Shown: positions 41,468-51,360 of the stretch, piece by piece | Layout of the letters: every line of letters begins with the position of its first letter | Position numbering within the stretch: position 1 is the stretch's first letter | Source: Limimaricola sp. | GTDB taxonomy: Bacteria > Pseudomonadota > Alphaproteobacteria > Rhodobacterales > Rhodobacteraceae | Assembly (NCBI RefSeq): GCF_016125575.1 | Contig: NZ_WGLM01000005.1 | Location: 682,001 to 746,000 of the forward strand | Reading direction: 5' to 3' | DNA length: 64,000 nucleotides | Notes under the pieces: model-generated | Seen by the model: only the letters and a program-made list of their open reading frames with translations | Databases searched by the model: none | What the model was told of the DNA's origin: nothing | Program-made: the position numbers and the translations under genes

Positions 41468-42673
41468 CTATTCCGCGGCGGCGCGGGCCTGCCAGACGGC
41501 CGACACCTCGGCGCGGATGATCCGGGCGATCAGCGCGCAGTCCTCCTCGGAGAAGGTGAGCGGCAGGCGCATGTCAAGGATGCCGGCCAGCACCCTGTCG
41601 GATGCGGGCATGGCGGGGTGCGGCGCATAGCGCCAGCTGTCGTAGCGGCTGGTAAAGCCCACCGGCTCGGCCGCGCCGAACCATTTCAGCTCGACCCCGC
41701 GGGCGGCGCAGCGCGCCACCACCTCGGCCACCTGCGACCCGTCCCAATCGAGCAGCAGGAACTGGAACGAGGACGCGACGTAGTCCTCCTCCGCGGGCCG
41801 GGTCACCAGCGTCAGGCCGGGCGTATCGCGCAGCCCTGCCTCGACGATGCGGTAGCGCGCGTTCCAGCGGTCGGCCTGGATCGCCAGCGCGCGCAATTGC
41901 GGGCGCAGGATGGCGGCGCGCAGGTTGTCCATGCGGCCAGAGATGTTGGGTGTCTCGTAGCGGATCTGGGCGAATGTCTCGGGCGGGGGTGCCGCGCGGT
42001 GACGTTCATAAAGCATGTAGCTGCCCGACAGCATGATCGCGCGGGCCATCGCCTCAGCATCGTCGGAAATCAGCAGGCCACCTTCGCCCGAGTTCACATG
42101 CTTGTAGGTCTGGGTCGAGAAGGCCCCGAAGCGGCCAAAGCGTCCGGCGGGCGTGCCGCGCCATGACGCGCCCATCGTGTGCGCGCAATCCTCGATCACG
42201 GTGATGCCGGCACGGTCGCAGATCGCCATCAGCGCGTCCATGTCGCAGACATGCCCGCGCATGTGGCTGAGCAGCAGGACCTGCGCCTGATCGGCCTTGG
42301 CGGCAAGATCATCGAGGTCGATCACCAGCCCCGCGGTGACGCCGACATAGACCGGCACCGCCCCCAGCCCCGCGATGGCGCCCGGCACCGGGGCCAGCGT
42401 GAAGGCATTGGTCAGCACCCTGTCGCCCGGCTTTACCCCCACGGCGCGCAGGGCCGTTGCCAGCGCATAGCCGCCCGAGGCGACAGCGAGGCAATAGCGC
42501 GCGCCGGTCTGCGCCGCGAATTCCTCTTCCAGAAGGGCGGCCTCGGCCACCTCGCCCGGCGCGGTGTTGTAGCGGTGCAGCCGCCCGTGGCGCAGCACGG
42601 CCAGCGCCGCCGCGATCCCTTCTTCGGGGATCGGTTCCTGCTGGGTGAAACTGCCGGTGAAACGTTCGCTCAT
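41468..42673 (-). CDS. DegT/DnrJ/EryC1/StrS-family aminotransferase
   Basis: A 401-residue PLP aminotransferase of the sugar-amine type. The PLP lysine is K191 in [15 protein letters not shown], with [10 protein letters not shown] (cofactor Asp) at 160-169. Such enzymes aminate keto-sugars or related compounds in surface polysaccharide or secondary metabolite synthesis; no glycan genes lie next to it, so the substrate is open. ATG 42673 is chosen from the family N-terminus [19 protein letters not shown]; the frame continues to 43075 under the MmgE gene on the other strand. Divergent from the MmgE gene with about 117 bases between. Confidence 0.9.
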   Translation of the reverse strand: MSERFTGSFTQQEPIPEEGIAAALAVLRHGRLHRYNTAPGEVAEAALLEEEFAAQTGARYCLAVASGGYALATALRAVGVKPGDRVLTNAFTLAPVPGAIAGLGAVPVYVGVTAGLVIDLDDLAAKADQAQVLLLSHMRGHVCDMDALMAICDRAGITVIEDCAHTMGASWRGTPAGRFGRFGAFSTQTYKHVNSGEGGLLISDDAEAMARAIMLSGSYMLYERHRAAPPPETFAQIRYETPNISGRMDNLRAAILRPQLRALAIQADRWNARYRIVEAGLRDTPGLTLVTRPAEEDYVASSFQFLLLDWDGSQVAEVVARCAARGVELKWFGAAEPVGFTSRYDSWRYAPHPAMPASDRVLAGILDMRLPLTFSEEDCALIARIIRAEVSAVWQARAAAE

Positions 42674-42790
42674 GGACGGCAGAGTGTTGCCGCGCGGGGC
42701 CGCCGTCAATGGCGCGCAGGTGGCGCGTCCACGCGTTTCCATGTCGCGGAAAGGCCGGATCGGGAAAGCCGAAGGGCGCAGGCTGGCCCC

Positions 42791-44098
42791 ATGACACCGC
42801 TTGACCTGATCCACGGGCTGCACTGGCCCGACCTGCCCGCCACCGTGCGCGCCCGCGCGCCGCTGCATCTGCTTGACCTGATCGGCGTGGGGGCCGCGGG
42901 CACGCGCCAGCGCGTCTCGGGGATCGCGCGCGATTTCGCGGTGGCGCAGTTCGGCGGCGCGCGGCCGCTGATGTTCGACGGACGCGGCAGCAGCCTGCCG
43001 GGCGTGGCGCTGGCCGCGGGGCTGACGATCGACGGGCTGGACGCGCATGACGGCTTCAACCCCGCCAAGGGCCATATCGGCTGCCCGCTTTTCGCGGCGA
43101 TGCTAGGGGTCGCGTCAGAACTTGACGTATCAGGTGAAGAATTCATGACAACCCTCTGCATAGGTTATGAATTCGGCGCCCGCGCCGCGATGGCGCAGCA
43201 TGGCACGGTGGCCGATTACCATACCTCGGGCAGCTGGGGCGCGGTGACAGCGGCGGCAGCCTGCACGCGGCTGATGCGGCTGGATACCGGGACCACGCGC
43301 CACGCCCTTGGCATCGCCGAATACCACGGGCCGCGCAGCCAGATGATGCGCTGCATCGACCATCCGACCATGGTCAAGGACGGCTCTGGCTGGGGCGCGA
43401 TGGCGGGCGTCTCGGCGGCGCTGCTGGCGCAGGCGGGCTTTACCGGCGCGCCCGCGATCACCGTGGAAGAGGCACCCGGCTACTGGGCTGACCTTGGCCA
43501 GCGCTGGTACCTGCTGGAGCAATACGTCAAGCCCTACCCCGTCTGCCGTTGGGCGCAGGCGCCTATCGAGGGCGTGCTGGCGCTGCGCCGGGCGCACGGG
43601 CTGACCGCTGACATGGTCGACCGGATCGAGGTGGCGACCTTCCACGAATCGGTGCGCCTGGCCACCCGCCGGCCGACCGAGAGCGATGCCGCGCAATATT
43701 CCACCTCCTTCCCCTGCGCGGTGGCGCTGGTGCGGGGCGACGTAACGCCGGCCGACATCGCCGACGACGCACTGGATGACCCGGAGGTCCTGCGCCTGTC
43801 GGACAGCATGGTCTTTGCCGAAGATGCCCATGCCAACGCCGTGTTTCCGGGGCAGCGGCTGGCACAGGTCACGCTGCAACTGAAGGATGGCCGCCGCCTG
43901 ACCTCGGACTGGATGGAGCCGCGCTGGGATGCCACCGCCCCCGCGACCGAGGCCGAGATGCGCGCGAAGTTCCATGCGCTGGCCGACGGTCCCTTGGGCC
44001 GCGACCGGGCCGACCGGATCGATGCCGCCATCGACGCGCTGCCGGCCACGCCCTTTGCCGCGCTCGCCGACCTGCTGGTTCAGCCGATCAGCCGCTGA
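42791..44098 (+). CDS. MmgE/PrpD family protein
   Basis: A 435-residue protein of the 2-methylcitrate dehydratase-like MmgE/PrpD fold. It starts MTPLDLIHGLHWPDLPATVR and includes GLTIDGLDAHDGFNPAKGHI, TSGSWGAVTAAAACTRLMRL and VKPYPVCRWAQAPIEG. Members include PrpD, cis-aconitate decarboxylase and iminodisuccinate epimerase, so the reaction is unknown. Codons 43108-43170 use several codons rare in this window. Its 3' end overlaps the convergent phosphatase gene by 19 bases. Confidence 0.88.
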   Translation: MTPLDLIHGLHWPDLPATVRARAPLHLLDLIGVGAAGTRQRVSGIARDFAVAQFGGARPLMFDGRGSSLPGVALAAGLTIDGLDAHDGFNPAKGHIGCPLFAAMLGVASELDVSGEEFMTTLCIGYEFGARAAMAQHGTVADYHTSGSWGAVTAAAACTRLMRLDTGTTRHALGIAEYHGPRSQMMRCIDHPTMVKDGSGWGAMAGVSAALLAQAGFTGAPAITVEEAPGYWADLGQRWYLLEQYVKPYPVCRWAQAPIEGVLALRRAHGLTADMVDRIEVATFHESVRLATRRPTESDAAQYSTSFPCAVALVRGDVTPADIADDALDDPEVLRLSDSMVFAEDAHANAVFPGQRLAQVTLQLKDGRRLTSDWMEPRWDATAPATEAEMRAKFHALADGPLGRDRADRIDAAIDALPATPFAALADLLVQPISR

Positions 44099-44751
44099 AC
44101 CACGCCCGGCAATTCGTCGAAATGGCCGATGATCGCGTCGGGGGCGAGTGCTGCCATGTCCTGGCCCGCCGGGCCGAAGCCCACCAGGATCAGGCCCATC
44201 CCGGCGGCGCGGGCGGTGTCGCGGTCGGTCACGGTGTCGCCCACCAGCAGCGCGCGCGCGGGCTGCGCCGGGTCTCCGCCCGCCCGCCGCACCGCCTCGC
44301 GCAGCGGATCGGGATGCGGTTTGCGCACCGGCAGCGTGTCGGCGCCGATCAGCGCCGCGAAATCCCTGCGCACGCCTAGCCGGTCGAGCAGCAGCGCGGC
44401 CAGCCCCTCGGGCTTGTTGGTGCAGATGCCCACGCCGTAGCCCGCATCGCGAAGGGCGCCGACCGCCGCCATCGCGCCGGGGTAAAGCGTGGTGTGCCGG
44501 TCAATTTCGCGCCCATAGGCTTCCAGAAGGCGGGGATATTGCCGGTCCACCTCCTCCGCCCCGTGGGTGCCGGTGCGCGCGAAACCCGCCGTCAGCATCG
44601 CCCGCCCGCCGCGCAGCGCCACGCCCGCATCGCGCGCGGGGTCCAGCACATCGCCAAGCCCGAGGTCGCGAAAACAGGCATTCGCTGCTGCGATCAGGTC
44701 GCGGCTGGTATCGGCAAGCGTTCCATCAAGGTCGAAGATCACCGTGCGCAT
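44080..44751 (-). CDS. gph: Phosphoglycolate phosphatase-like HAD hydrolase
   Basis: A 223-residue HAD phosphatase. Motif I IFDLDGTLADTS (about 5-16), CTNKPEGLAALLLDRLGV around 110, and motif IV LLVGDTVTDRDTARAAGMGL near 166. In this family it removes phosphate from 2-phosphoglycolate formed by Rubisco oxygenation or DNA repair. The GKP-like lysine appears as RKPHPDPL. Divergent from glmU. Confidence 0.87.
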   Translation of the reverse strand: MRTVIFDLDGTLADTSRDLIAAANACFRDLGLGDVLDPARDAGVALRGGRAMLTAGFARTGTHGAEEVDRQYPRLLEAYGREIDRHTTLYPGAMAAVGALRDAGYGVGICTNKPEGLAALLLDRLGVRRDFAALIGADTLPVRKPHPDPLREAVRRAGGDPAQPARALLVGDTVTDRDTARAAGMGLILVGFGPAGQDMAALAPDAIIGHFDELPGVVQRLIG

Positions 44752-44815
44752 CGGCCCTCCCGGCGTTCACCCGCCTGTCTGTAACGCATCGAAAGGTGAT
44801 GTGAACCCCCCGCGC

Positions 44816-44843
44816 TTGCGATATGGCCCACGCCCTGTAGAAC
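44816..44843 (+). promoter_or_regulatory. Candidate promoter of glmU
   Basis: TTGCGA (44816-44821) and TAGAAC (44838-44843) are separated by 16 bases and lie 26 bases before the glmU ATG. Good spacing; GAGG is present as ribosome site. Confidence 0.5.
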
Positions 44844-44868
44844 GGCGACGTATGGCGAGGGAAAGAGC

Positions 44869-46212
44869 ATGTCAGTGGCACTGATCATCCTGGCGGCAGG
44901 CCAGGGCACGCGGATGAATTCCGACACGCCCAAGGTGCTGCACCGGCTGGCGGGCGCGCCGCTGCTGGTCCACGCGATGAAGGCCGGCGCGGCGCTGGCG
45001 CCCGACCGCACCGTCGTGGTTGCTGGCACCGGGGCCGAGGCGGTTGGCGCCGCCGCCCGCGACTGGGACCCGGAGGTGCAGGTCGTCGTGCAGGCCGAAC
45101 AGCTGGGCACGGCGCATGCCGTGGCGCAGGCCCGCGCGGCGCTGGAGGGGTTTTCCGGCGACATCATCATGCTTTACGGCGACACCCCCTTCGTCACGCC
45201 CGAAACGCTGGAACGGATGCAGGCCGCGCGCGCCCACCATGCCGTTGTCGTGCTGGGGTTCGAGGCAGCCGACCCGGCGCGCTATGGCCGGCTGGTGATG
45301 GCGGGCGAAGTGCTGGAACGGATCGTCGAGTTCAAGGATGCCGATGCCGCAACCCGCGCGATCACGCTGTGCAACTCGGGCGTGGTCTGCGCCGATGCCG
45401 CCACGCTCTGGTCCCTGATCGACGCGGTCGGCAATGATAATGCGGCGGGCGAATACTACCTGACCGACATCGTCGGCATCGCCCGTGCGCAGGGACTGTC
45501 GGCCACCGCTGTCACCTGCCCCGAGGCCGAGACGCTGGGCGTCAACACCCGCGCCGATCTGGCCGCAGCCGAGGCCGCCTTTCAGGCCCGCGCCCGTGCG
45601 CAGGCGCTGGAGGATGGCGTCACCTTGACCGCGCCCGAAACGGTGTTCTTCGCCCATGACACGGTGATCGGCCGCGATGCGGTGATCGAGCCCAACGTCA
45701 TCTTCGGCCCCGGCGTAACGGTGGAATCTGGCGCCATCCTGCGCGCCTTCAGCCACCTCGAAGGGTGCCATGTCAGCGCGGGCGCAACTGTCGGCCCTTT
45801 CGCGCGTCTGCGTCCCGGCGCCGAGCTGGCCGAGAACGTGCATGTCGGCAACTTCGTCGAGATCAAAAACGCGCAACTGGCCGAGGGGGCCAAGGTCAAC
45901 CACCTGTCCTATATAGGCGATGCCGATGTGGGCGCGCGCACGAACGTGGGCGCGGGCACGATCACCTGCAACTATGACGGCGTCTTCAAGCATCGCACCA
46001 CGATCGGCGCGGATGCCTTCATCGGCTCGGACACGATGCTGGTCGCGCCCGTCACCGTGGGCGACCGCGCGATGACCGCGACCGGCGCCGTCATCACCGA
46101 GGACGTGCCGGCCGGCGCGATGGCCATCGCCCGTGCAAGGCAGGTGACGAAACCGGGGCTGGCCGAGAAATTCATGAAGCGCCTGAAGGCGCTGAAAGCG
46201 AAGGGTCACTAG
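44869..46212 (+). CDS. glmU: Bifunctional N-acetylglucosamine-1-phosphate uridyltransferase/acetyltransferase
   Basis: A 447-residue enzyme making UDP-GlcNAc for peptidoglycan and lipopolysaccharide. N-terminal pyrophosphorylase: LAAGQGTRMNSDTPKVLHRL (7-26). The C-terminal part (from about 230) is a left-handed beta-helix with hexapeptide repeats: IGRDAVIEPNVIFGPGVTVE, GAGTITCNYDGVFKHRTTIG, DAFIGSDTMLVAPVTVG. Two bases separate its stop from glmS. Confidence 0.96.
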   Translation: MSVALIILAAGQGTRMNSDTPKVLHRLAGAPLLVHAMKAGAALAPDRTVVVAGTGAEAVGAAARDWDPEVQVVVQAEQLGTAHAVAQARAALEGFSGDIIMLYGDTPFVTPETLERMQAARAHHAVVVLGFEAADPARYGRLVMAGEVLERIVEFKDADAATRAITLCNSGVVCADAATLWSLIDAVGNDNAAGEYYLTDIVGIARAQGLSATAVTCPEAETLGVNTRADLAAAEAAFQARARAQALEDGVTLTAPETVFFAHDTVIGRDAVIEPNVIFGPGVTVESGAILRAFSHLEGCHVSAGATVGPFARLRPGAELAENVHVGNFVEIKNAQLAEGAKVNHLSYIGDADVGARTNVGAGTITCNYDGVFKHRTTIGADAFIGSDTMLVAPVTVGDRAMTATGAVITEDVPAGAMAIARARQVTKPGLAEKFMKRLKALKAKGH

Positions 46213-46214
46213 GC

Positions 46215-48035
46215 ATGTGTGGTATCGTCGGCGTTCTGGGACAGCACGAGGCCGCACCCCTGCTGGTCGAAGCGCTCAAGCGGCTGGAATATCGCGGCTA
46301 TGACAGCGCGGGGATCGCCACAATCGACGGCACCCGGCTGGACCGGCGCCGCGCGGTGGGCAAGCTGGTGAACCTGTCGGACGAACTGGTGCATCACCCG
46401 CTGGCCGGCAAATCGGGCATCGGCCATACCCGCTGGGCCACCCATGGCGCCCCCTCGGTCAGAAATGCCCACCCCCACAGTGCTGGCGGCGTAGCGGTTG
46501 TTCATAACGGCATTATCGAGAATTTCCGCGAACTGCGGGCCTTTCTGGCTGAACAGGGAATCGCGTCCGAGACCGAAACCGATACCGAGACGGTGGCCCT
46601 GCTCGCCCAATATTACCGCGACCAAGGGCTGACACCAGCCGAAGCGGTGAAGCAAACGCTGACACGGTTGGAAGGCGCCTATGCGCTGTGCTTTCTCTTC
46701 GCTGGCGAAGCCGATCTGATGATTGCCGCGCGCAAGGGAAGCCCGCTGGCCATCGGCTATGGCGAGGGTGAAATGTTCGTGGGGTCTGACGCCATCGCGC
46801 TGGCGCCGATGACCGACCGCATCACCTATCTTGACGAGGGCGACTGGGCGATCATCACCCGCCAGTCCGTCGAAATCCGGGATGCCGAGGGCCAAGTCGT
46901 CGACCGCCCCGTCAACACCATCCATCTGGATGCCGCCCGCGTCGACAAGGGCGGCTACAAGCATTTCATGGCCAAGGAAATTGCCGAGCAACCATCGGTG
47001 ATCACGGCCGCGCTGGCGCACTATCTTGACGCCGAAGACAACGTGAAGTTGCCCGACGAAGGGATTGATTTTGCCTCCGTTCAACGGCTGACGCTGGTGG
47101 CTTGCGGCACGGCGTTCTACGCCTGTGCAGTGGCGAAATACTGGTTTGAACAGGTTGCGGGCCTGCCGGTCGACATCGACGTGGCATCCGAGTTTCGCTA
47201 CCGCGAACCGCCCATCGGGCCGGGCACGGTGGCGCTATTCGTCAGCCAGTCGGGCGAAACCGCCGACACGCTGGCCGCGCTGCGCTTCTGCCTGGGCAAG
47301 GCAGAAAAGATCGTTTCGATCGTCAACGTCGCCCAAAGTTCGATCGCACGGGAAAGCGATCTGGCCCTGCCCATCCTTGCCGGGCCAGAAATCGGGGTCG
47401 CCTCGACCAAGGCGTTTACCTGCCAATTGATCGTCTTGGCGCTGCTCGCGCTCAAGGCCGCGCGGGACCGCGCCCGGCTTGATCGCGACGGCATGACAGC
47501 GCATGTCGCGGCGTTGCGCGCCCTGCCGGGCCTGATGAACCACGCGCTGACCATCGAGGCCCAGGTTGCCGAGATCGCCCGCAGCCTTGCAGAGGCGCGC
47601 GACATCCTGTTTCTGGGCCGTGGTGCGATGTATCCGCTGGCACTGGAAGGCGCGCTTAAACTAAAGGAAATCAGCTATATCCATGCTGAAGCTTATGCAT
47701 CAGGCGAACTCAAGCACGGGCCTATTGCGCTGATCGACGCGCATGTGCCCGTGATCGTTCTTGCACCGGCCGATCCGCTTTTCGACAAGACGGTCAGCAA
47801 CATGCACGAAGTGATGGCGCGCGACGGAAAGGTGCTGCTGATTACCGACAGTGCCGGGCAGAAGGCCGCCGGCGCAGGCACATGGGCCAGCATCGTGATG
47901 CCAACCGTCTCGCCCTTCCTTGCGCCCATCCTTTATGCTGTGCCAGCGCAGCTTCTGGCCTATCATACCGCCGTCGCAAAAGGCACCGACGTGGACCAGC
48001 CGCGCAACCTGGCCAAGTCGGTGACCGTAGAGTGA
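46215..48035 (+). CDS. glmS: Glutamine--fructose-6-phosphate aminotransferase
   Basis: A 606-residue enzyme that makes glucosamine-6-phosphate, supplying the GlmU pathway. N-terminal glutaminase with Cys2 as nucleophile (MCGIVGVLGQ), LEYRGYDSAGIAT, GHTRWATHG; two SIS sugar isomerase domains follow; the end is PRNLAKSVTVE, as expected. Part of the gene uses slightly more A/T-rich codons than glmU, for example around 47650-47710. No glmS ribozyme lies in the two-base gap. Confidence 0.97.
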   Translation: MCGIVGVLGQHEAAPLLVEALKRLEYRGYDSAGIATIDGTRLDRRRAVGKLVNLSDELVHHPLAGKSGIGHTRWATHGAPSVRNAHPHSAGGVAVVHNGIIENFRELRAFLAEQGIASETETDTETVALLAQYYRDQGLTPAEAVKQTLTRLEGAYALCFLFAGEADLMIAARKGSPLAIGYGEGEMFVGSDAIALAPMTDRITYLDEGDWAIITRQSVEIRDAEGQVVDRPVNTIHLDAARVDKGGYKHFMAKEIAEQPSVITAALAHYLDAEDNVKLPDEGIDFASVQRLTLVACGTAFYACAVAKYWFEQVAGLPVDIDVASEFRYREPPIGPGTVALFVSQSGETADTLAALRFCLGKAEKIVSIVNVAQSSIARESDLALPILAGPEIGVASTKAFTCQLIVLALLALKAARDRARLDRDGMTAHVAALRALPGLMNHALTIEAQVAEIARSLAEARDILFLGRGAMYPLALEGALKLKEISYIHAEAYASGELKHGPIALIDAHVPVIVLAPADPLFDKTVSNMHEVMARDGKVLLITDSAGQKAAGAGTWASIVMPTVSPFLAPILYAVPAQLLAYHTAVAKGTDVDQPRNLAKSVTVE

Positions 48036-48047
48036 GGAGCGCCTGAA

Positions 48048-48590
48048 ATGGCAAAGCGATTCGACGCTTTCAGCGATGATCACACCCGCTTCATTGCCGA
48101 ACAGCACATCTTCTTCGTGGCCTCCGCTGCGCCGGACGGCCGGGTGAACCTGTCGCCAAAGGGTGGCGATGCGCTGCGTGTCACCGGGCCGAACCGCCTT
48201 GTCTGGCGCAACCTGACCGGCAGTGGCAACGAGACCGCCGCGCATCTGCTGGAAAGCCCGCGAATGACGGTGATGTGGTGTTCCTTCACCACCCGGCCGC
48301 TGATCCTGCGTGCCTATGGCACCGCGCGGGTGCTGCATCGCGATGAAGACGGGTTTGCCGATCTTAACGCTCTCTTCCCCGCCCATCCCGGCGCGCGGCA
48401 GGTCTATGACATGACGGTCGACCTCGTGCAGACCTCCTGCGGCTACGCCGTGCCTTTCATGGATTTCGTGGCCGACCGTGACACGCTGGACACCTGGGCC
48501 GAGAAAAAGGGCGAGGACGGCATTCGCGCCTACTGGACCGAGAAGAACCTGACCAGCGTCGACGGCAAGCCGACCGGCCTGCCGCAATGA
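48048..48590 (+). CDS. Pyridoxamine 5'-phosphate oxidase-like flavin protein
   Basis: A 180-residue split-barrel flavoprotein-type protein. It begins MAKRFDAFSDDHTRFIAEQH and has FFVASAAPDGRVNLSPKGGD, GSGNETAAHLLESPRMTVMW and a long C-terminal helix. The fold binds FMN, or F420 in some bacteria, but the true substrate is unknown. It is 12 bases after glmS and overlaps the next gene (ATGA). Confidence 0.82.
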   Translation: MAKRFDAFSDDHTRFIAEQHIFFVASAAPDGRVNLSPKGGDALRVTGPNRLVWRNLTGSGNETAAHLLESPRMTVMWCSFTTRPLILRAYGTARVLHRDEDGFADLNALFPAHPGARQVYDMTVDLVQTSCGYAVPFMDFVADRDTLDTWAEKKGEDGIRAYWTEKNLTSVDGKPTGLPQ

Positions 48591-49279
48591 CCCCAGCCGC
48601 CGCGCTGGACCAGTTGCGCGCGGCGGCCGACCCGGAACGCGCGGCGGGCATGGCCGCCTATCACAAGGCCCCGCGCCCCTATCTTGGCCTGCGCGTGCCG
48701 GTGCTGACCGCCCTGGTGCGCGACTGGCGGCGCGATATGGACCTGTCCGCGCAGGTGGCGCTGGCCGATGGCCTCTGGCGGTCGAACATCCACGAGGCAC
48801 GAATCGCTGCGGCGAAGCTCCTCGACCGCAAGCGGATCGTGCCCGATGACGCAGTCTGGCGCCTGATTGCCTCTTGGGTGCCCGATTTCGATGCCTGGGC
48901 GATCGCCGATCATGCCTGCATCGCCGGAATGAAGCGGCTGCTGGCCGACCCGTCGCGCCTGGACGAGGTCGAGCACTGGACCCGCGCGCCCCATATGTGG
49001 AGCCGCCGTGCCGCCCTTGTCATCACCCTGCCCTGGACCAAGGACAGCGCGCCCGATGCTATGGCAGTGCGCGAGCGGGTGCTGGGCTGGGCCGCGGGCT
49101 ATGCCGCCGATCCCGACTGGTTCATCCAGAAGGCCATCGGCTGGTGGCTGCGCTCGCTCTCCGATGCCGACCCTGCCCGCGTTCATGCCTTCCTTGCCGC
49201 CCACGGTGCCACGATGAAGCCCTTCGCCCGGCGCGAGGCGCTGCGCCACCTGCAGCCAAAGGCGCGCGAGCGGGCTTGA
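48587..49279 (+). CDS. DNA alkylation repair protein, AlkD-like
   Basis: A 230-residue HEAT-like helical protein. Regions [35 protein letters not shown] and [14 protein letters not shown] fit the AlkD/AlkC superfamily, which removes alkylated purines without base flipping. Trp/Asp residues in the middle helices correspond to those that contact damaged DNA, though I have not matched each one. Start overlaps the upstream gene (ATGA). Confidence 0.78.
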   Translation: MTPAAALDQLRAAADPERAAGMAAYHKAPRPYLGLRVPVLTALVRDWRRDMDLSAQVALADGLWRSNIHEARIAAAKLLDRKRIVPDDAVWRLIASWVPDFDAWAIADHACIAGMKRLLADPSRLDEVEHWTRAPHMWSRRAALVITLPWTKDSAPDAMAVRERVLGWAAGYAADPDWFIQKAIGWWLRSLSDADPARVHAFLAAHGATMKPFARREALRHLQPKARERA

Positions 49280-49332
49280 CCGCACCCGCGCGCCCGTCTC
49301 ATCTTGGCCTACCACAAAGAACGGACAGGCCG

Positions 49333-49782
49333 ATGACCGCCAGCACACCTCACGTCACCCTTCTGAACGGTCCCAACCTCAACTTGCTGGGACAGCGTCA
49401 GCCCGAGGTTTATGGCAGCCAGACCCTCGCCGATGTCGAGATGGCCTGTGCAACGCTGGCGACCGAGCTGGGGCTGGGCCTGAGCGCGTACCAGTCAAAC
49501 TGGGAAGGCCAGATCATCGACTGGATCCATGCCGCGCGCGGCACGTCACAGGGCGTCATCATAAATCCCGGTGCCCTCACCCACACGTCGGTCGCCGTGC
49601 TCGATGCGCTCAACACCTTCGAGGGGCCGGTGATCGAGGTGCATATCTCGAACATCCACAAGCGGGAATCGTTCCGCCACCATTCCTATGTCAGTCTGCG
49701 CGCCGATGGCGTGATCGCCGGACTGGGGACCGAAGGCTACCTTTTGGCATTGCGGCGGATGGCCGGCCTTCTGACTGGTTGA
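49333..49782 (+). CDS. aroQ: 3-dehydroquinate dehydratase, type II
   Basis: A 149-residue enzyme of the shikimate pathway converting 3-dehydroquinate to 3-dehydroshikimate. It starts [28 protein letters not shown] holds the catalytic Tyr loop; further: [30 protein letters not shown] and [20 protein letters not shown]. The longer frame beginning at 48874 overlaps the AlkD-like gene and is not used. Convergent with the lipoprotein gene 10 bases further on. Confidence 0.96.
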   Translation: MTASTPHVTLLNGPNLNLLGQRQPEVYGSQTLADVEMACATLATELGLGLSAYQSNWEGQIIDWIHAARGTSQGVIINPGALTHTSVAVLDALNTFEGPVIEVHISNIHKRESFRHHSYVSLRADGVIAGLGTEGYLLALRRMAGLLTG

Positions 49783-49791
49783 GGCATATCC

Positions 49792-50214
49792 TCACCCGCC
49801 GGCAATCACCGTCAGTTCGACGATCTCGGTCAGTGGCGCACCCAGCAGCTGCATCGCGGCAAGACTGATCTGGCTACCCGATCCCGCAGCGCCCCCCGAA
49901 GGACGCAATTGCACACCAATGGTCTTGCCATGCCAGCGCACGTCGCCCTGCATGGTGGCCGAAACCAGCGGCGTCTTGACCCACAGGCCCTGCTCGCCCG
50001 GCGCGCCAAGCGTGGCCAGCGTTGTGCCAAGGGTCTGGCCCGGCGCAGGGGCAGGCGCGGGGGCCGCGGCATCCGGCGCGGCGGCGGGCGGGGCGCTGGC
50101 GTCGGGTGCCACAGGGGCGGCGGACGCAGGCGGCGGGTGGCCCATCAGGCGCTGAACAAAAGGTGAAGAGCATCCCGCAAGGGCAAGGCAGAGGAATGGA
50201 ACAAGGGCTTTCAT
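49792..50214 (-). CDS. Putative lipoprotein with Ala/Pro-rich linker
   Basis: 140 residues. Signal peptide MKALVPFLCLALAGC with lipobox LAGC, then an Ala/Pro-rich stretch (about 27-58) and a small domain GEQGLWVKTPLVSATMQGDV, ISLAAMQLLGAPLTEIVELT. The linker is typical of outer-membrane lipoproteins that reach into the periplasm. No family recognised. It faces aroQ (convergent) and moaA (divergent). Confidence 0.72.
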   Translation of the reverse strand: MKALVPFLCLALAGCSSPFVQRLMGHPPPASAAPVAPDASAPPAAAPDAAAPAPAPAPGQTLGTTLATLGAPGEQGLWVKTPLVSATMQGDVRWHGKTIGVQLRPSGGAAGSGSQISLAAMQLLGAPLTEIVELTVIAGG

Positions 50215-50257
50215 ACCGCCAGACTAGGCCCCGGCCCCGCCGTGCGCAACGCCGCCC

Positions 50258-50286
50258 TTGTCGCGCCCCCGGCGCAAGCATAGGTT
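50258..50286 (+). promoter_or_regulatory. Candidate moaA promoter giving a leaderless transcript
   Basis: TTGTCG (50258-50263) and TAGGTT (50281-50286) are spaced 17 bases apart, and the ATG starts seven bases after the -10 element. If used, transcription would begin at the start codon itself. No good ribosome site precedes the ATG. Confidence 0.35.
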
Positions 50287-50292
50287 CCGCTC

Positions 50293-51303
50293 ATGGATCA
50301 ACCTGCCCCGCTCATCGACCCGTTCCAGCGTGCAATCCGCTACCTGCGGGTGTCGGTGACCGACCGCTGCGATTTCCGCTGCGTTTACTGCATGTCCGAA
50401 ACGATGACCTTCTTGCCGAGGGCAGAACTTCTGACGCTGGAGGAGCTCGACAGGCTGGCGACGGCCTTTATCGGCCTCGGCGTGGAAAAGCTGCGCATCA
50501 CCGGGGGCGAGCCGCTCGTGCGGCGAGATATCCTGACCTTCTTCCGCGCGATGACACGGCATCTCGACAGCGGTGCCCTGAAAGAGCTGACGCTGACCAC
50601 CAATGGCAGCCAGCTGGAGAAATACGCGGGCGAACTGGCGGCAGCCGGCGTGCGGCGGGTCAATGTCTCGCTCGACACGCTGAACGAGAGAAAGTTCACC
50701 AAGATCACGCGCCGTGGCCGCCTCGACCAGGTGCTACGTGGCCTCGACGCCGCGCAGGCGGCAGGACTGCGGGTCAAGATCAACGTCGTCGCGCTGAAAG
50801 GCGTGAATGATGACGAGCTTTTCCCCCTTGTCGATTTCGCCGCCGCCCACGACATGGACCTGACGTTCATCGAGGTGATGCCGATGGGCGACATCGGCAA
50901 CGAGGACCGGCTGGACCAGTACTGGTCGCTCAAGGACTTGCGCGCGCAACTGGCCGAACGTTTCACCCTGACCGATCTCGCCGAACGCTCGGGCGGGCCT
51001 GCGCGTTACGTGCGCGTCGAAGAGACGGGGCAGAAGATCGGCTTCATCACGCCGCTCTCGCACAATTTCTGCGAAAGCTGCAACCGCGTGCGCGTCACCT
51101 GCACCGGCGAGATCTATACCTGCCTCGGGCAAGAGGGCCATTCCGACCTGCGTGCGCCCCTGCGCGCGAGCACCGACGACGCCGTTTTGACCGAGGCGAT
51201 CCGTGCCGCGATCCGGTTGAAACCGAAAGGCCACGACTTCGACTATTCCCGCCAACGCGTTGACGGCCAGATCAGCCGCCACATGAGCCACACGGGCGGC
51301 TGA
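50293..51303 (+). CDS. moaA: GTP 3',8-cyclase (molybdenum cofactor biosynthesis A)
   Basis: A 336-residue radical SAM enzyme that, with MoaC, turns GTP into cyclic pyranopterin monophosphate. The first [4Fe-4S] motif is CDFRCVYC (Cys 26, 30, 33); the second lies in [18 protein letters not shown]; the C-terminal Gly-Gly (MSHTGG) that enters the active site is intact. No other molybdenum cofactor genes are near. Confidence 0.96.
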   Translation: MDQPAPLIDPFQRAIRYLRVSVTDRCDFRCVYCMSETMTFLPRAELLTLEELDRLATAFIGLGVEKLRITGGEPLVRRDILTFFRAMTRHLDSGALKELTLTTNGSQLEKYAGELAAAGVRRVNVSLDTLNERKFTKITRRGRLDQVLRGLDAAQAAGLRVKINVVALKGVNDDELFPLVDFAAAHDMDLTFIEVMPMGDIGNEDRLDQYWSLKDLRAQLAERFTLTDLAERSGGPARYVRVEETGQKIGFITPLSHNFCESCNRVRVTCTGEIYTCLGQEGHSDLRAPLRASTDDAVLTEAIRAAIRLKPKGHDFDYSRQRVDGQISRHMSHTGG

Positions 51304-51360
51304 CGCCGTTTGCCTCATACGCTAGACTGACCTCCCAACGTTGCCCGAAAGGAGTTTAAC

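Noticed and set aside
46200-46230. glmS ribozyme upstream of glmS
   Set aside because: Only two bases separate glmU and glmS, so there is no room for it, and the element belongs to Gram-positive bacteria.
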